Positions 50,521 through 62,208 of a stretch of 64,000 nt of DNA are shown piece by piece. The stretch is from Phaffia rhodozyma (Eukaryota > Basidiomycota > Tremellomycetes > Cystofilobasidiales > Mrakiaceae), in the NCBI GenBank assembly GCA_014706385.1, contig JACGZH010000007.1:627501-691500 (forward strand), in the 5' to 3' direction. Made by a program: the position numbers and the translations under genes. The notes under the pieces were generated by a model that saw only the letters and a program-made list of their open reading frames with translations, ran no database searches and was not told where the DNA came from. How positions within the stretch are numbered: the first letter of the stretch is position 1; every line of letters begins with the position of its first letter.

Positions 50521-52233
50521 CTACTGGTTCTTGAAGTTAGGAGCTCTTTTCTCAACGAACGCCGTCATACCTGCTCGAATGCGTCGTGGATGAAGAAATA
50601 AATGCGTGAGAAATTCGAGCCGATGACCATTGACAGAACACGTTTGGGGGAAGAAAACAATCCGAATTGGCAAGTGTCAACGAATCAGGTATTCATCATT
50701 CGATCACCTGAGTGAGGGTAGCAGAAGAAGAGAAGAAGAGAAGAAGATGTTGAAGGCTCACCTTCTTTCTGATCGTGCGTGGCGAACAACGAATGGAAAA
50801 GCTTTCGCTCATAAGCCAACCCGTTGTTGAGTGAGGTTTCTTCCGCTTAGGTAGAATGCATGGATCATCGCCGATTTTCATATCAAGAGTCAGTGTCGCA
50901 CGCATCTCGTCAAGTAAATAGTGCTGAATCAACACACAGAAGAGAGAATTAGATTAAGCTTACCGATGTTGACAGCCTCCTTCGCAGCGATCACGCTCAG
51001 TCCTCCCTTCTCTGAGATCAGTTTCCCCATCTCGATCGCCGCATCTACTACACCCTGTCCTTTGGCATCACCTTCTTTATCAGGCACAACCCGTGAGATG
51101 AGGCCCCACTCAGATGCTTGCTCAGCAGTAAACATGTTGCCTGTGAGGATATACTCCATCGCGCGAGACTTGCCGATCGCTCGGATCAACCTGAAGAAAG
51201 AGCAAGACATAGGACCCATCAGTGAAACGAAGTTGATAGGGTCAAGCCAAATAGATAGAACGAATAGAAAAAGATGTCTGACCGTTGGGTGCCTCCAGCA
51301 CCAGGAATGATTCCTAAATTGATCTCTGGTTGGCCGAACTGAGAAGGAAGGAAGGAAGGAAAGAAAGAACGGTCAATAAAAGAAGGTACATCCAGGACTA
51401 CATATATACTCATAGCGGGCAGAAAAGGTGAAAGGGGTTGACGAACCTTAGCATGAGGAGATGCCAGAAGGATATCCGTCCTGATGTACAGCGACAGAGT
51501 ATCAGCAGGGATGTGTTGATCGATCAGAGGATCTTTGGGCAATCTGACTCACATCATCGCAAGCTCACAACCTCCTCCTAGCTACCAAATCGGAATGAGT
51601 TTTTTTTCAGTAAGTTTAAGGACATACGTTTGCATTGAGCCCAGAACAACAAGTCTGATCGCGCAGGCTTACAGCGAATCCATTGATGGCTCCGATGATG
51701 GGCTTCCGGAAAGAATTGATCTTTGTCCAAGTGGTCAAGAAGTCTTGGTTGTACACCTCAGACACTAGATCAGAATAAAGGAGCAGTGAGTTTCAAGCTT
51801 TCTGTCCGACGGAATGTACTATTTCATTTGCTAACAAGTTTTAGACTGCATCTCTTTGATGTCTGCTCCGGCTATGGTATACCAAGCAAGGTAAGGAGAG
51901 ATCAAAAGACCAGTAAGCTCTTTGGTTTAATCCCAAGAGTTCGAAAGGGAGAGATTTAATGAGCTTACCGGCAAACGCCTTTCCTCCTTCCCCAGTGATA
52001 ACGACACAACCGACATCTTGATCTGCCGCTGCTTTGTCGAGCTCTTCATTCAAGCTTTGAATGAGTGCCGAATTAAGTGCGTTCAATTCTTTTGGTCGAT
52101 TGAGCTTGAGCAGGGTAACTTTCCCCTGTCGGGAACAAAGCACAAGGGACGACATTGATCTTGTAGTAGTCTTAAACAACTGAGGAGATGTAGAGTAGGA
52201 TGCGAACACTCTAACAGAATAACGAAATACCAT
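50521..52233 (-). CDS. Enoyl-CoA hydratase, mitochondrial type (ECHS1-like)
   Basis: This crotonase-fold enzyme hydrates enoyl-CoA in fatty-acid and amino-acid breakdown. The leader MVFRYSVRVFASYSTSPQ is a likely mitochondrial signal. The body reads [98 protein letters not shown] and GLISRVVPDKEG. The two acid residues of the active site are present, Glu in GGGCEL and Glu in GQPEI. It ends AFVEKRAPNFKNQ with TAG at 50521-50523, matching the ECHS1 end. About seven introns, some exons short. It shares a 389-base promoter with RAD54. Confidence 0.95.
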
Positions 52234-52349
52234 GCTGTAAGATCTTGGAGATCTAGAAGGTAGGGACTAAATGGGTTTGAGATTCGCTCTCTATACACAC
52301 GACGCCATCAGTACCGGCTATATTTCGTAAGCGTAGCCTGAAGCGAAGG

Positions 52350-52356
52350 TCACGTG
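52350..52356. promoter_or_regulatory. TCACGTG E-box
   Basis: TCACGTG lies about 117 bases before the enoyl-CoA hydratase start. It is the fifth CACGTG-core site noted in intergenic sequence of this window. Confidence 0.4.
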
Positions 52357-52365
52357 GCTATCTTG

Positions 52366-52371
52366 ACGCGT
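52366..52371. promoter_or_regulatory. MCB box ACGCGT, copy 1
   Basis: This exact MluI cell-cycle box is 22 bases downstream-to-start from copy 2 and about 250 bases before the RAD54 start. In yeasts MBF uses it for G1/S expression, and RAD54 promoters there carry it. Function here is inference. Confidence 0.55.
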
Positions 52372-52392
52372 TCGCTGTGTTGACGCCTCCTC

Positions 52393-52398
52393 ACGCGT
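52393..52398. promoter_or_regulatory. MCB box ACGCGT, copy 2
   Basis: The second exact ACGCGT starts 27 bases after the first, about 225 bases before the RAD54 start. Paired spacing strengthens the case over chance. Confidence 0.55.
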
Positions 52399-52622
52399 TC
52401 TCATTTAGGACCCTCACCGAGACGCGCTCTCGATCGAAGTCGTGCCGCCACTCCACTCCGCTCCAACCCACCCACAGATCGGAACTCTCTAGCCTCGACG
52501 CATATACCTCTTCTTTTTTCATACGCTTACCCATCCATATACTTTCTCTTCTTGACTTTCTCCTCTTGTTCTAGTGTCTCCCGCCGTTATCTGTCAAACG
52601 CCTGTCCAAGTATCATACCGGT

Positions 52623-55600
52623 ATGCTTCGACGGAAATCTGGAGACTCCCACTCGCTCGGTGGTGGGTTTGGGGCCCTAGTTGGAATGCCTGCTTTCAAG
52701 ACCCCTTCATTTGTCAACAAGCGTGGCCCGTCTGCTCTCCCTCCGAGAAAGGTGCGATATCTCTTGTTATAGATCTTCATAGCTATGCATGGTCTAAGAC
52801 TTGGTACTTTCATTCTCGGTGTGTTCCGTGCAACAAGCGAACCAAAAAATCATATAAGGAAAAAGGAGCTTCGGACGATGACGATGACGAGTCAAACAAG
52901 AAGAAGCCCAAGGTGACCAACTTGACCAAACAAGCTATCAACGCCTCGGTCGAGCTGGACGAGAATGGAGATCCGATTGGAGAGATCAACATCAACAAGA
53001 AATTCCCGATTTGGGACGCTTCGGGGAAGGATGTTGCTAGAAAAGGGTTCGTCCATGCCACAGGTAGCTCATTCCAAGACCTTTTCCCTGATATCCTTTG
53101 AATATGCTCTACAGGTTTTCAATCCCGACTATCATCAAACCTTCAGGAGAAAAGATTACTCATGTTGTCTCGAATATCGCCTTGGGCGTCCGTCGTCAAC
53201 CGGTTCTTCTTCCTCGGCCTCTATTTGACCCTATGGCCGATCATGCCATCGTACTCTATGATCCAACCGTGGATCTGATTGAGACAAACGAGGAACGCAT
53301 CCAGAGAGAGGCGGATGAAGTACTCATTCGGCAAGAGGCTGAGCGTCAAAAGATAGCGGAAGAGATGGACGGCGGATTGAATCCTCATAAGAGTCTCAGG
53401 GAGATTCTTGGCTTGGAAAGCAAGGCGGACGCGGCGAGAAACAGGAAAAAGATCGTGAAAGTACCTGTCGTAATCGATCCGAAACTTTCAAAAGTTCTCA
53501 GACCACATCAGATCGAGGGTGTCAAGGTTCGTTTGTGTCTTTTTTTATTCTTTTTTCGTGACTCGGATGAACGTCTCGATACTGATCGACGGACATATCC
53601 ATATAATCGGGACACTCAGTTTTTATATAGATGCACCACTGGTCTTCTCGTTCATGATGCTTTTGGGTCAGTAATCTTAATCTTGTCCAGACTTGTTCTT
53701 TGGGCACTCACTGATAGACAGTTCAATCTCCGATGCCTTTCTTCAGATGTATCATGGCCGATGAGATGGGTCTCGGTAAGGACTTTTATTTTCTTGGTGT
53801 TAAGTCAACTTGGTAGCTGCGCTGACCCATCATGTCTTGATTGATCGAATCGTCATTAGGTAAAACACTACAATGCATTGCCCTTCTCCACACTTTGCTC
53901 AAGCAGTCCCCTATTCCAAGCAAGGCCACAATTGAGAAGGGAATTATCGTGTGCCCTAGTAGTTTGGTCAAGAACTGGGCCAAGGAGTTAGGTAAGCCTT
54001 GATCTTTTGGAAGTATCGATGATCCCAGATTTATGTATTGATGTCATCTCTCCGTTCTTAGTTAAATGGCTGGGAGAAGGAGTCATCAACCCATTGGTAG
54101 TAGATGGAAAGGGTGGGCGACAGGAGTTAATCCCGGCCGTTCGGAGGTGGGTCTCTGCTAAAGGGAGATCGGTCACGCAACAGGGTTAGTACTCTTCTTA
54201 GTCATCTTACAAGAACATACACACGTTCTAACCTTTCCTCAATACCGATAAATTCGAAGTCATGATCGTTTCTTACGAGACTCTACGTTCTCTAACGGAC
54301 GAGTTGGCTGGATGCGAGGTCGGCTTACTCTTGGCCGACGAGGGCCATAGGCTGAAAAACGCAGGTGAATGATCAACTCTCCTTTGCTTTCTCATCAAAC
54401 ACATCAACTCATCTATCTTGCGCGATTATTTAGAGTCTCTGACATTCGTGGCACTCAATGCCATTCAGTGCACTAGACGGGTTATTTTGACTGGAACTCC
54501 CGTCCAAGTAGGTATTGTTCAGTCCAGATATTTATATCCAGATACTTGATACTGATAATATTCTCGACTTTCTCATGATAGAACGACTTGTCTGAGTACT
54601 TTGCCTTGCTAGATTTTGCCAATCCTGGATACTTGGGTACCCGATTAGATTTCCGAAAGAATTTTGAGCTTGACATCCTCCGAGGCCGAGACTCGGACGC
54701 TACGGAGAAAGATCGAGCGAAGAGCGATGAAAAGCTGAGAGAGTTAGGGGGCAAAGTCAATAAGTTTGTTATCCGACGTACAAACGACCTGCTGTCCAAG
54801 TACCGTACGTCACCCATCTTCTCCTCTTCATCTTTTTCCATCACTTCATCACCTGATATGTGTTTCCTCTCTTCAAACCCAGTCCCGGTCAAATATGAAG
54901 CCGTTGTCTTTTGCTCGCTCGCCCCTCTACAACTCGCGCTCTACCGACATTTCATCAAGTCACCTGACATTCGTAAACTTCTTAGAGGAACCGGTTCACA
55001 ACCGCTCAAAGCTATTGGAATTCTTAAGAAACTGTGCAACCATCCGGATCTGTTGGACCTTTCCAAAGATCTTCAGGGATGTGAGGATTTATTGCCGGAG
55101 AATTATGAGAAAGACAAGAGGGCGAGTAGGGGGCCGATTCATTCAGAATACGGTGGGAAGTTCTTGGTCTTGGAACGGTTAGTCGATGTTCTTCTGTGAT
55201 CTTCTTGCCTGGTCAATGTGATACTTACAGCATAATCTCGACCTGACTATGTTCTCTTCTGCCGAGCAGATTCTTACATCAGTTGAGGACAACTACAGAC
55301 GATAAGATCGTTCTGATCAGTAATTATACACAGACCCTAGACCTGTTCCAGAAGCTTTGCTATAACAACAAGTGAGTTGCTTTATGTATTCTGAGTACAG
55401 TTTGTTACACAACAGGTATATTTGCTAATCAATCTTGCTCATTGATCGTCTAAAAGATACCCTGTGCTCAGACTAGATGGATCGATGGCGGTGACGAAAC
55501 GTCAGAAGTTGGTCGACAAGTTCAACGACCCGAATGGAGGCCAGTTTGTGTTCTTGTTGAGTAGTAAAGCCGGAGGATGTGGTATCAATTTGATTGGTGC

Positions 55601-56823
55601 CAACCGGCTGATCTTGTTCGACCCAGGTTAGTTTGGATTTGGCTGTTTCATGTCTTGTCCATGTTCCATCTAACATGATGGTCTTATCTCCTTCTTTTTT
55701 TTCTTTTTGAATCATCTACAGACTGGGTAAGTCATTCAACTCTTCATACGTTCGGTGATGTAAAGAGTTTTTTATTTGCTAATCGCGACTGTTCTCATGT
55801 GCTTGGTCTCACTTTCTTCTTCATTTACAGAATCCCGCTGGTAAGATACAATCCTAAAGAAACCTTATTAGTACTTGCTTCTTTACTGAGACTCTTTGTT
55901 TCTTCCTTCTCTCATGTGTAGCCGATCAACAAGCACTTGCTCGTGTATGGCGTGATGGCCAAACGAAAGAATGTAGGTGCTACTATGTTTCCCTTGCGCT
56001 CTGCGCTGCCACTTTACTAATCATACATCCTTATCGTCTCTACCTTAAGGCTTCGTTTACCGGTTCATTACCACTGTATGTTTAGAAAAATTCTAGTCTT
56101 CTATTTTGTTGCTTAGACCGCGTGTTGAATTCACGTTCAATTTTCTACTCATCGTATAGGGTACGATTGAGGAGAAGGTGTTCCAGAGACAGTTAGTAGC
56201 GGTTATACCCGTTTTCTGATATTCGAATATCTCTATGAGTGGCCTTGGTACTTACCATTCGACCTACCTATGTGCATTCCTCTAGATCTCAAAAGGTCGC
56301 CCTGTCATCTTGCGTGGTGGACGACAACGCCGAAACGACCGAACGTCACTTTTCTGTTAACGATCTTCGTGAACTTTTCCAGTTCAACGAAAACACACTT
56401 TGTGATACACACGATATCTTCAAATGTAAGAGATGTAAGGACGGAAAGCAGATTACCAAGGCGCCAGCTCTGTTGTATGGAGATACGAGCTCGTGAGTGT
56501 TTTTTAAAAATAAAAATAAAATCATTCTCTATGTTCCTTCTGTATATGCCCTCTATCTATTAAACAAATTTGACGCTGTCTGGTGTATGTGTGCGTTCAT
56601 CTGGATTCAGATGGAACCATTTCACGAACCAAGATCTGGGCAACATGCACGACGATCTCCTTCGGGCAGAATATGGCCAACCGGATGTCAGCTTTGTTTG
56701 TACGTGGTCATTGTTTTCTATACTTTTTCTCTCTGAAATGCTAGAATGTAAATCAACGAATTATGTTTGACCTTGATTTCGTTGGTTTGTGCTGGCTTTA
56801 CAGTCCAATATATCAGTCATTAG
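52623..56823 (+). CDS. RAD54: RAD54 recombination ATPase (SWI2/SNF2 family)
   Basis: This is the DNA translocase that works with Rad51 in homologous recombination. The N-terminus [15 protein letters not shown] is followed by a spliced acidic/basic region, then [12 protein letters not shown] and ALVLYDP-like IVLYDPTVD. The motor motifs are complete: [129 protein letters not shown] and [11 protein letters not shown]. The zinc-like Rad54 end has [15 protein letters not shown], and the last spliced exon gives VSFVFQYISH. About 15 introns, including a 5-base exon (55722-55726) and a 10-base exon (55831-55840). The start is the first ATG of the leader. The whole family length is present. Confidence 0.96.
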
Positions 56824-57193
56824 ATGCGCTGTTGTCGATTCCTTTACTTGTATACACTCCATATTGTGCTACACTTCTCTTCGCTCAATTTTGTATTCCT
56901 TACCTCACCCCTAGGTCCCCCTTGTTGCCTATTTCCTCCTTCTTCGCACTCGATTTTGTTCTTCCTCTCAAAACAATGTTATCCTTTCAATCCATTCGGC
57001 TTTATCGATCAGAATCATTCAGCTGTATATAGATCATACCGTTTTTCTGTTAAAGGCTTTCTGATTGATGTTAATTTAAAAAATAGATATATGTGTATGT
57101 GTGCGGATACAGTCTATCTAGATTATGGTTCAACGCAAACTCCCCCCTTCCTTCAAGCCAACACTCGGCCTCAGCATCGCCTCCCACCAGGCC
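56824..57193. other. Convergent 3' intergenic region
   Basis: This T-rich stretch holds the 3' flanks of RAD54 (plus) and the HemK-like gene (minus). No gene is seen. Confidence 0.6.
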
Positions 57194-58607
57194 TTAAGAT
57201 CGCTCTTTGAGGAAGCCGACGACGACTCTTTCTATTCCCGCGAAATCCTTCCAGCCTTCTACAGACTCCATCAGCTCTTTAGCTGGTCCCTCTTTCAGGA
57301 TCTCTTTGACAGCCGAAGCTTGATTGTAACCTACTTCCAGTATAACCTGTGGGGTGCGATGATTGGATGAGGACGATGTTTGAGAAGACGATTGAGGGGG
57401 GCGAACGAGGCCGGCAGAGATGAGATGAGCGATCTGGAGGTAAAAATCGAGGCCGTGGGTCTGGTAGTGTTGCAAATGTTGCGGATAAAACTGGACTCAA
57501 TTTTATTTTTATTTTTTTATTTTTTTAAAAACCCCGATTGATAAAGGAGATGTATGAGCATCCTGCGCTTATGGTGAAAGTGCAACATAAAGGAGAAGGC
57601 GAGAGAAGTGAAGAGAGAAGGACGTACGTTCGACGGAAGGTTAGGTAGATCACCTAACAACGCCAAAGGCGACTCGAACGATCTGACGTTCTCGTCTAGA
57701 CTTTCTATCTCATAGAGTGGAATATACGGTGGATTTGATGTCAACACATCAATATTTCCCCAAACGTCTCTCAACCCATCCTTGAAAGACGGATCAAACA
57801 TATCTCCTTTGCGCACATCGAACGTCATCAGGAGCTCATCTTGATCTCGATTTCGACCGGCGGTACAGGGTAAAGTAGGAATTCCTGATAGACGGGCGTT
57901 CTCTTTGGCCAAGTCGACAGCTTGAGGCAAGATATCGACTCCTAGTGCTCGGAGAGGTCGATTCGCTCGTTCAAATGATTTACAGATCAGAAGTGGTATA
58001 CACCCCGTTCCTGTGCACAGATCTAACAGGTTGATTCTCGGAGAGGAAGAGGGAAGAGATGTCAACAGATCGGCTAGTCGGCTAGCCCATTCTTCGGTCT
58101 CTGGCCGAGGTATAAGGACCGGTCGTCGGACGTTCAGAACAAGATCCGGTCCAAAAGGTTGGTTTCCTACAATCATGCCACATGTCAGACGCAAGGAGAA
58201 GAAACCCTTCCCCATCGTTAGCTACAAAGTTACATTGAAACTGGGAAAGGAGACGAGCAATCAACGGGAAAGTAAAGGGGGACGAAACCGAGAACATATT
58301 GTAGAGGAGTTCCATCCTCTCTTTCTGCTATCATCCGTTCGACCGTATCCTTACTGAAAGACGAGCTTCCCTGGCTGTTTTCTCTCCTGCTGATCTCTTC
58401 TCCTATCCACCTGAGCTCTCTCTCAGCGCTCTCCCTGTCGGAACCATTGGATTTCACAAGCCTGTTCACCCAGATTTTCTTCTGTTGCGGAGAGACAAAC
58501 GGACGGAGAATGGCGGAGCTGACCGATCGACCGAGATAGGAGGATGACCTCGGGCGAGTTAGGATGTTGACGATACTAGTGGCATGAACAGAGATCCGAC
58601 GGAGCAT
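57194..58607 (-). CDS. Mitochondrial release-factor glutamine methyltransferase (MTQ1/HemK family)
   Basis: This SAM-dependent enzyme methylates the GGQ glutamine of the mitochondrial release factor. The start MLRRISVHATSIVNILTRPR looks like a mitochondrial leader. The N-terminal helical part ends TVERMIAEREDGTPLQYVLG. The catalytic part shows RPVLIPRPETEEWASRL, the SAM motif NLLDLCTGTGCIPLLICKSF, ALGVDILPQAVDLAKENARL, and the diagnostic NPPY in LTSNPPYIPLYE. The last exon has LQHYQTHGLDFYLQIAHLI-like HYQTHGLDFYLQ, then ILEVGYNQASAVKEIL and RVVVGFLKERS at the stop. Three or four introns. The motif set is complete, so an active enzyme is expected. Confidence 0.93.
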
Positions 58608-58926
58608 TCAACGCGCCTGAGGCAGTGAGGTCGATTGTGAACGTAGGAAGGAAGAGTAGGGTAAGGTGGAAGGTTTGACAAAGTAGTCGGTAGGGATTTT
58701 CTTGATGGAAAGATGATGATGATTTTTATTTCAGTCGGATATTTTTTTGAGCCTTTTCCGAGTTCTCCATCCATTCGCTCTGGTCATCATCAAGAATCGC
58801 CCTGTGCTTACCACTCTTCATCTATCTGGCCAGACTATCTATAACTTACAGATAACTCCTGGTTCTACAATCTCTTCCAAATAAAAAGGGGTTAGAACCG
58901 CAACACGCACGGCGTAGGTAGAAAGG
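58608..58926. other. Divergent promoter region
   Basis: This 319-base stretch lies between the MTQ1-like start (minus) and the zinc-finger gene (plus). No clear motif beyond a pyrimidine-rich plus-strand part was seen. Confidence 0.5.
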
Positions 58927-60226
58927 ATGCTCAAACGACCTAGATCAACAACACCGGTCTCCTCCGACTGTTCTGACTCCTCGTCAGACGCATCGTCCCC
59001 TAGAGCAATCTCGAAATACACCCGGCTACCCAGTTCTTTGCCTGGAGAATCGTTAAAGTGCACGCTACCTCCGCTCTGCTCGTCCAGACCCACATTCTTC
59101 TCGACCGTCGGTGATTTGGAACGACATTACGCAAAGATTCACGAACTCGTTTGTGAGGCGCCTGTGGGTGACGTCGGAGGAAGAGGAAAAGGGAAAGGAA
59201 GAGAAAAGACTTGTGGGAAGGTTTTTCCGGAGAGACGATACTTGGAACTTGTCCGTCTCTTTTTCTTTTCTGTTTTCTTGACTATTTCTCTCTATGCCCA
59301 AAACTCGAACGACCCGTTGAGCTTTCAACTTTTGTTTGAAACGTTTCTCTTGTGCATCTAATGGGGTAGCATCAAAACGAGTTTCATAACCCACTCTTAG
59401 AAATCGAACGAGACCAAGGCAGCCGAACCGTCCGTTCCTTCTTTCCTCGGTTTCCTCTCTTTTGAGACATAAGACAAAGGACAAAGGAAGAATTATAACG
59501 AGTGCTCTTTTTTTTCGTTCCTCGCTTAGTACGAGTGTTTCTTACCACCATCGGCTTGTCCTAGAAAATTCCTCACGGTCAAAGCTAGGAGATTACATCT
59601 CGTCGACGCACATCGGTTTCCAACCGATTTCTATTTCGCCATCATCAAGTTCGGGGTTTGTCTTTCTCCCCTGGCGCGCCTTCTAACAATTTCCTGGTGT
59701 CCCCTGACTTGACTCGATCCTCTTATCTTTATCATTATTCGGAAAACGCAACCTCCGGGGGGGGGGGAAAGGATAGATAAACTCGATAATAGAATCCCAT
59801 GGTCCAGCAGCTTCCCTCATCCGTCCTTCCCACTCTCGGCCTTCATCTCAACCTCACTCCTACTCCCAGACCCATGCGCGCGCATATCCTCATGCACAAT
59901 CCCAGGCTCAAGGCTCAGGTGGTCGATCACCTGACTCGATAGAATCGGGTTTACCTCGCTCTGAGATACCTTCCGATAAGAACGGTTCGAACCTGACGCG
60001 TCCATCGGACTCGCCACGGGAAAAGAACGATGACGAGACACATGGACGTGGGTTCGAACACGGAGATGACGGAAAACAAGGAGAAAGACACGGGCATGAT
60101 GAAGAAGAAGATAAGGATGAGGAGATGCAGGATCTGATTGAATCGATCCGAGAGTCTTCGATCTCTCTGGCATTCGTTCCTCGTTCGATCTCCCGAAAGA
60201 ACAAAGTGCAGAATAAAGTAAAGTAG
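58927..60226 (+). CDS. C2H2 zinc-finger protein, ZNF511-like
   Basis: The gene is reconstructed from four exons. Exon 1 (58927 to about 59248) gives MLKRPRSTTPVSSDCSDSSS, then CTLPPLCSSRPTFFSTVGDLERHYAKIHELVC and KTCGKVFPERRYLEL. An intron ends before 59367, adding HQNEFHNPLLEIERDQGSRT. A second intron (about 59424 to 59528) joins YECFLPPSACPRKFLTVKARRLHLVDAHRFP and IIKFG. A third (donor GTTTGT near 59657, acceptor before 59777) joins INSIIESHGPAASLIRP. The last exon is long, disordered, Asp/Glu/His rich, and ends in DLIESIRESSISLAFVPRSI with TAG at 60224-60226. The C-P-x-C-H pattern and the terminal SLAFVPR-type motif match ZNF511-like proteins. Molecular function is unknown. The frame holds across all junctions, which supports the model. 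Confidence 0.75.
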
Positions 60227-61088
60227 AGTAAAGCAAAGTAAAGGACAGACAGAACGAACAAGACGATATGATATGATGCAGTGTGATATGAAATGAAATG
60301 ATCGAGAGTGAAACAGCACAGGGGCGTGAATGAAATAAAATGTATTTGACTACCTCTGTATATCTTGAAGATCTCTTCCCAGGGACTTGAAAACCCTACG
60401 ACCGACGACTGACTCGACGCATACGCATGTGCATGTGCCCCACATTCGGCTTTCTAGATGGAGACTTCCGACATGCACGTTGTTTATGATGGACCATACT
60501 CGACCGAGCAAAAAAGAATACCTTGAATCGAATAGAATGGAACGGAAATCGATCGAAAGAAAGAAAAGAAAAGAAAAAACTGGAAAAGAGGAGTAGAGAC
60601 TTTGTTTAGATGAGAGAAAAAGAATCAGGCCTACTTTAAGTGAACAAAAAGGGGGAGGGTGAACATTCAAAGGAGAGAGAGGAAGAGAAGAGAGGTTAAG
60701 AGAAAGAAGAAAAACATTGCCGGTTGACGGACAATCATAGTCTTTTTCTGAAGCTCTTCCGAGTCGAACGAGAGAAAATCAAGGCAAAGACTATGAAGAG
60801 TTTGATGAAAAAGGGCGAGGTCGTAAACATTAACAGGGGGAAAAAAGGATGAAAAGTAAAGAGAAGGGTTTGTGTTGAAACATGGTGCAAGAAAATATAT
60901 ACAACCTCGTAAAGAAGAATGGAAAAAAGAGCGAATACAAACAAGAAAGAAGTTCGAGAGGAAGGGAACGCCCTCTCGAATTCAAAGAAAAAGAAACCCC
61001 AGAGACGAAGAAAGGAAAGGCTTGGATGAAAACCGACGACTCTGCCGCTGACCCGACTCTACCGCTCCATCCATTATCAGCACCCCGT
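60227..61088. other. Convergent 3' intergenic region
   Basis: This 862-base stretch lies between the zinc-finger and bZIP stops. It begins with AAAGTA- and GATATGA-type short repeats (about 60215-60300), then A/G-rich sequence. Open frames are low-complexity and not supported. Confidence 0.55.
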
Positions 61089-62208
61089 TCAACTTCTGTT
61101 TTCGGCTCGTCCGACAGTGGGCAAGCCGGATCCTAACACAGGAACCGTACCGTTTCCACCACCGACGACAAGTCCCTTGAGCCAGACGTTCTCTCGTCGG
61201 AGAGACTCGACTTCTTTCTCCAGAAGAGCGTATCGGTTCTGGAGTTCCTCTGCGAATGAAAAGGAAAAGAAAGTAAGAAACCGAGTGTATGCCAGGAGAA
61301 GCCCGAACGAGATGGATGGATGGATGAACTAACTGGACGACTTTTCCAGAGCCTGCTCTCGCTCCTTCTTCTTGGCTCGGAACCTGGCGGAAGCGGCCGT
61401 GTTTCGTCGTCGTTTGCTAAGGAAAGACAGAAAGAACAATGGCAAAGATCAGGGATCAGATCGGGACAATCTAGGAGGAAACAAGAAAAAGCCAAACTAA
61501 CTCGTCCTCGTGAGAGATCTCTTCATCCTGTTCGGTCTTGGGAGCGACAACAGAGCTCGCTCGGGATGTGGGCAATTCAGCCTGGGAAGCGTTTCGCTTG
61601 AGCGTCTTTGCTGGTGTCGGCTTGTCGGCCGGGGGGGCAGGAGCCACGTTCCTGGGGGTCGACGCGACCGAGGAGGGTGCATGGAAGTTCGGGGGGACCT
61701 CATTGGCAAACCTAAGCTGGAGCTCGGCCGGATCGGTCTGTGCGAGAGCAAAGAGAGTTGAGTGGAAGCCAAAGGGATCGAACGGGTCGACCGGGGTAGG
61801 CTGGTTTCCGTCGACCGGGAACGAGGCCGGGGTGGATGCCTGGGTGGAAAGAGGACCGTTGGGAAGGATGTCAAAGTCATCACCTAGAGAGCTGGGAGTG
61901 TGCTGCTGCTGTTGCCGAGTCGATCCAGGCGACGGGTAGAACTGCTTGTCATCCCTGGTTCTGGCAATAGAAGAATGGTCAAAGTTGCCGGCAGCCGCGG
62001 CGGCTGCCTGTTCCCTAGCCTCTCTAGCCCGATCTTCCTCGAGCAACTTGAGACCAGAATTGAGACCGATTCCACCGTCGTCGTATGAAAAGTCGATGTT
62101 TGTCCACAGTGCCAAGGTCGAGGCAAGGTCTGCGTCCGAAAGGATGGGCTCCGAGGAGGGAGATGGGCTGAAAAGGGAGTTCAGTCCCTGTAGGTTGGCT
62201 GGAAGCAT
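61089..62208 (-). CDS. bZIP transcription factor, CYS3/Zip1/MetR type
   Basis: The basic region, split by an intron after SHEDE, reads KRRRNTAASARFRAKKKERE, followed by QALEKSS and, after a second intron, EELQNRYALLEKEVESLRREN and VWLKGLVVGG. NTAASARFR with a WLKGL heptad end is the signature of Neurospora CYS3 and fission-yeast Zip1, activators of sulfur assimilation and stress genes. The N-terminal part starts MLPANLQGLNSLFSPSPSSE and holds an acidic Asp-rich activation-type segment, an Ala run, a Gln run (QQQQ) and Pro-rich stretches. It ends GRAENRS with TGA at 61089-61091. The start at 62208 is the first Met of the frame. Control of sulfur genes here is inferred from the family. A Gcn4-like role is an alternative. 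Confidence 0.85.

Larger units (their letters stand above)
52234..52622. promoter_or_regulatory. Bidirectional promoter of ECHS1-like and RAD54 genes
   Basis: This 389-base region separates the divergent starts. It carries a TCACGTG box and two perfect ACGCGT (MCB) boxes plus one ACGCGC at 52422-52427. The RAD54-side leader is pyrimidine-rich and has no other ATG before 52623. Confidence 0.65.

Noticed and set aside
57125..57370. 81-codon plus-strand frame starting MVQRKLPPSF
   Set aside because: It is antisense to the last exon of the MTQ1-like gene, which has a clear family match.
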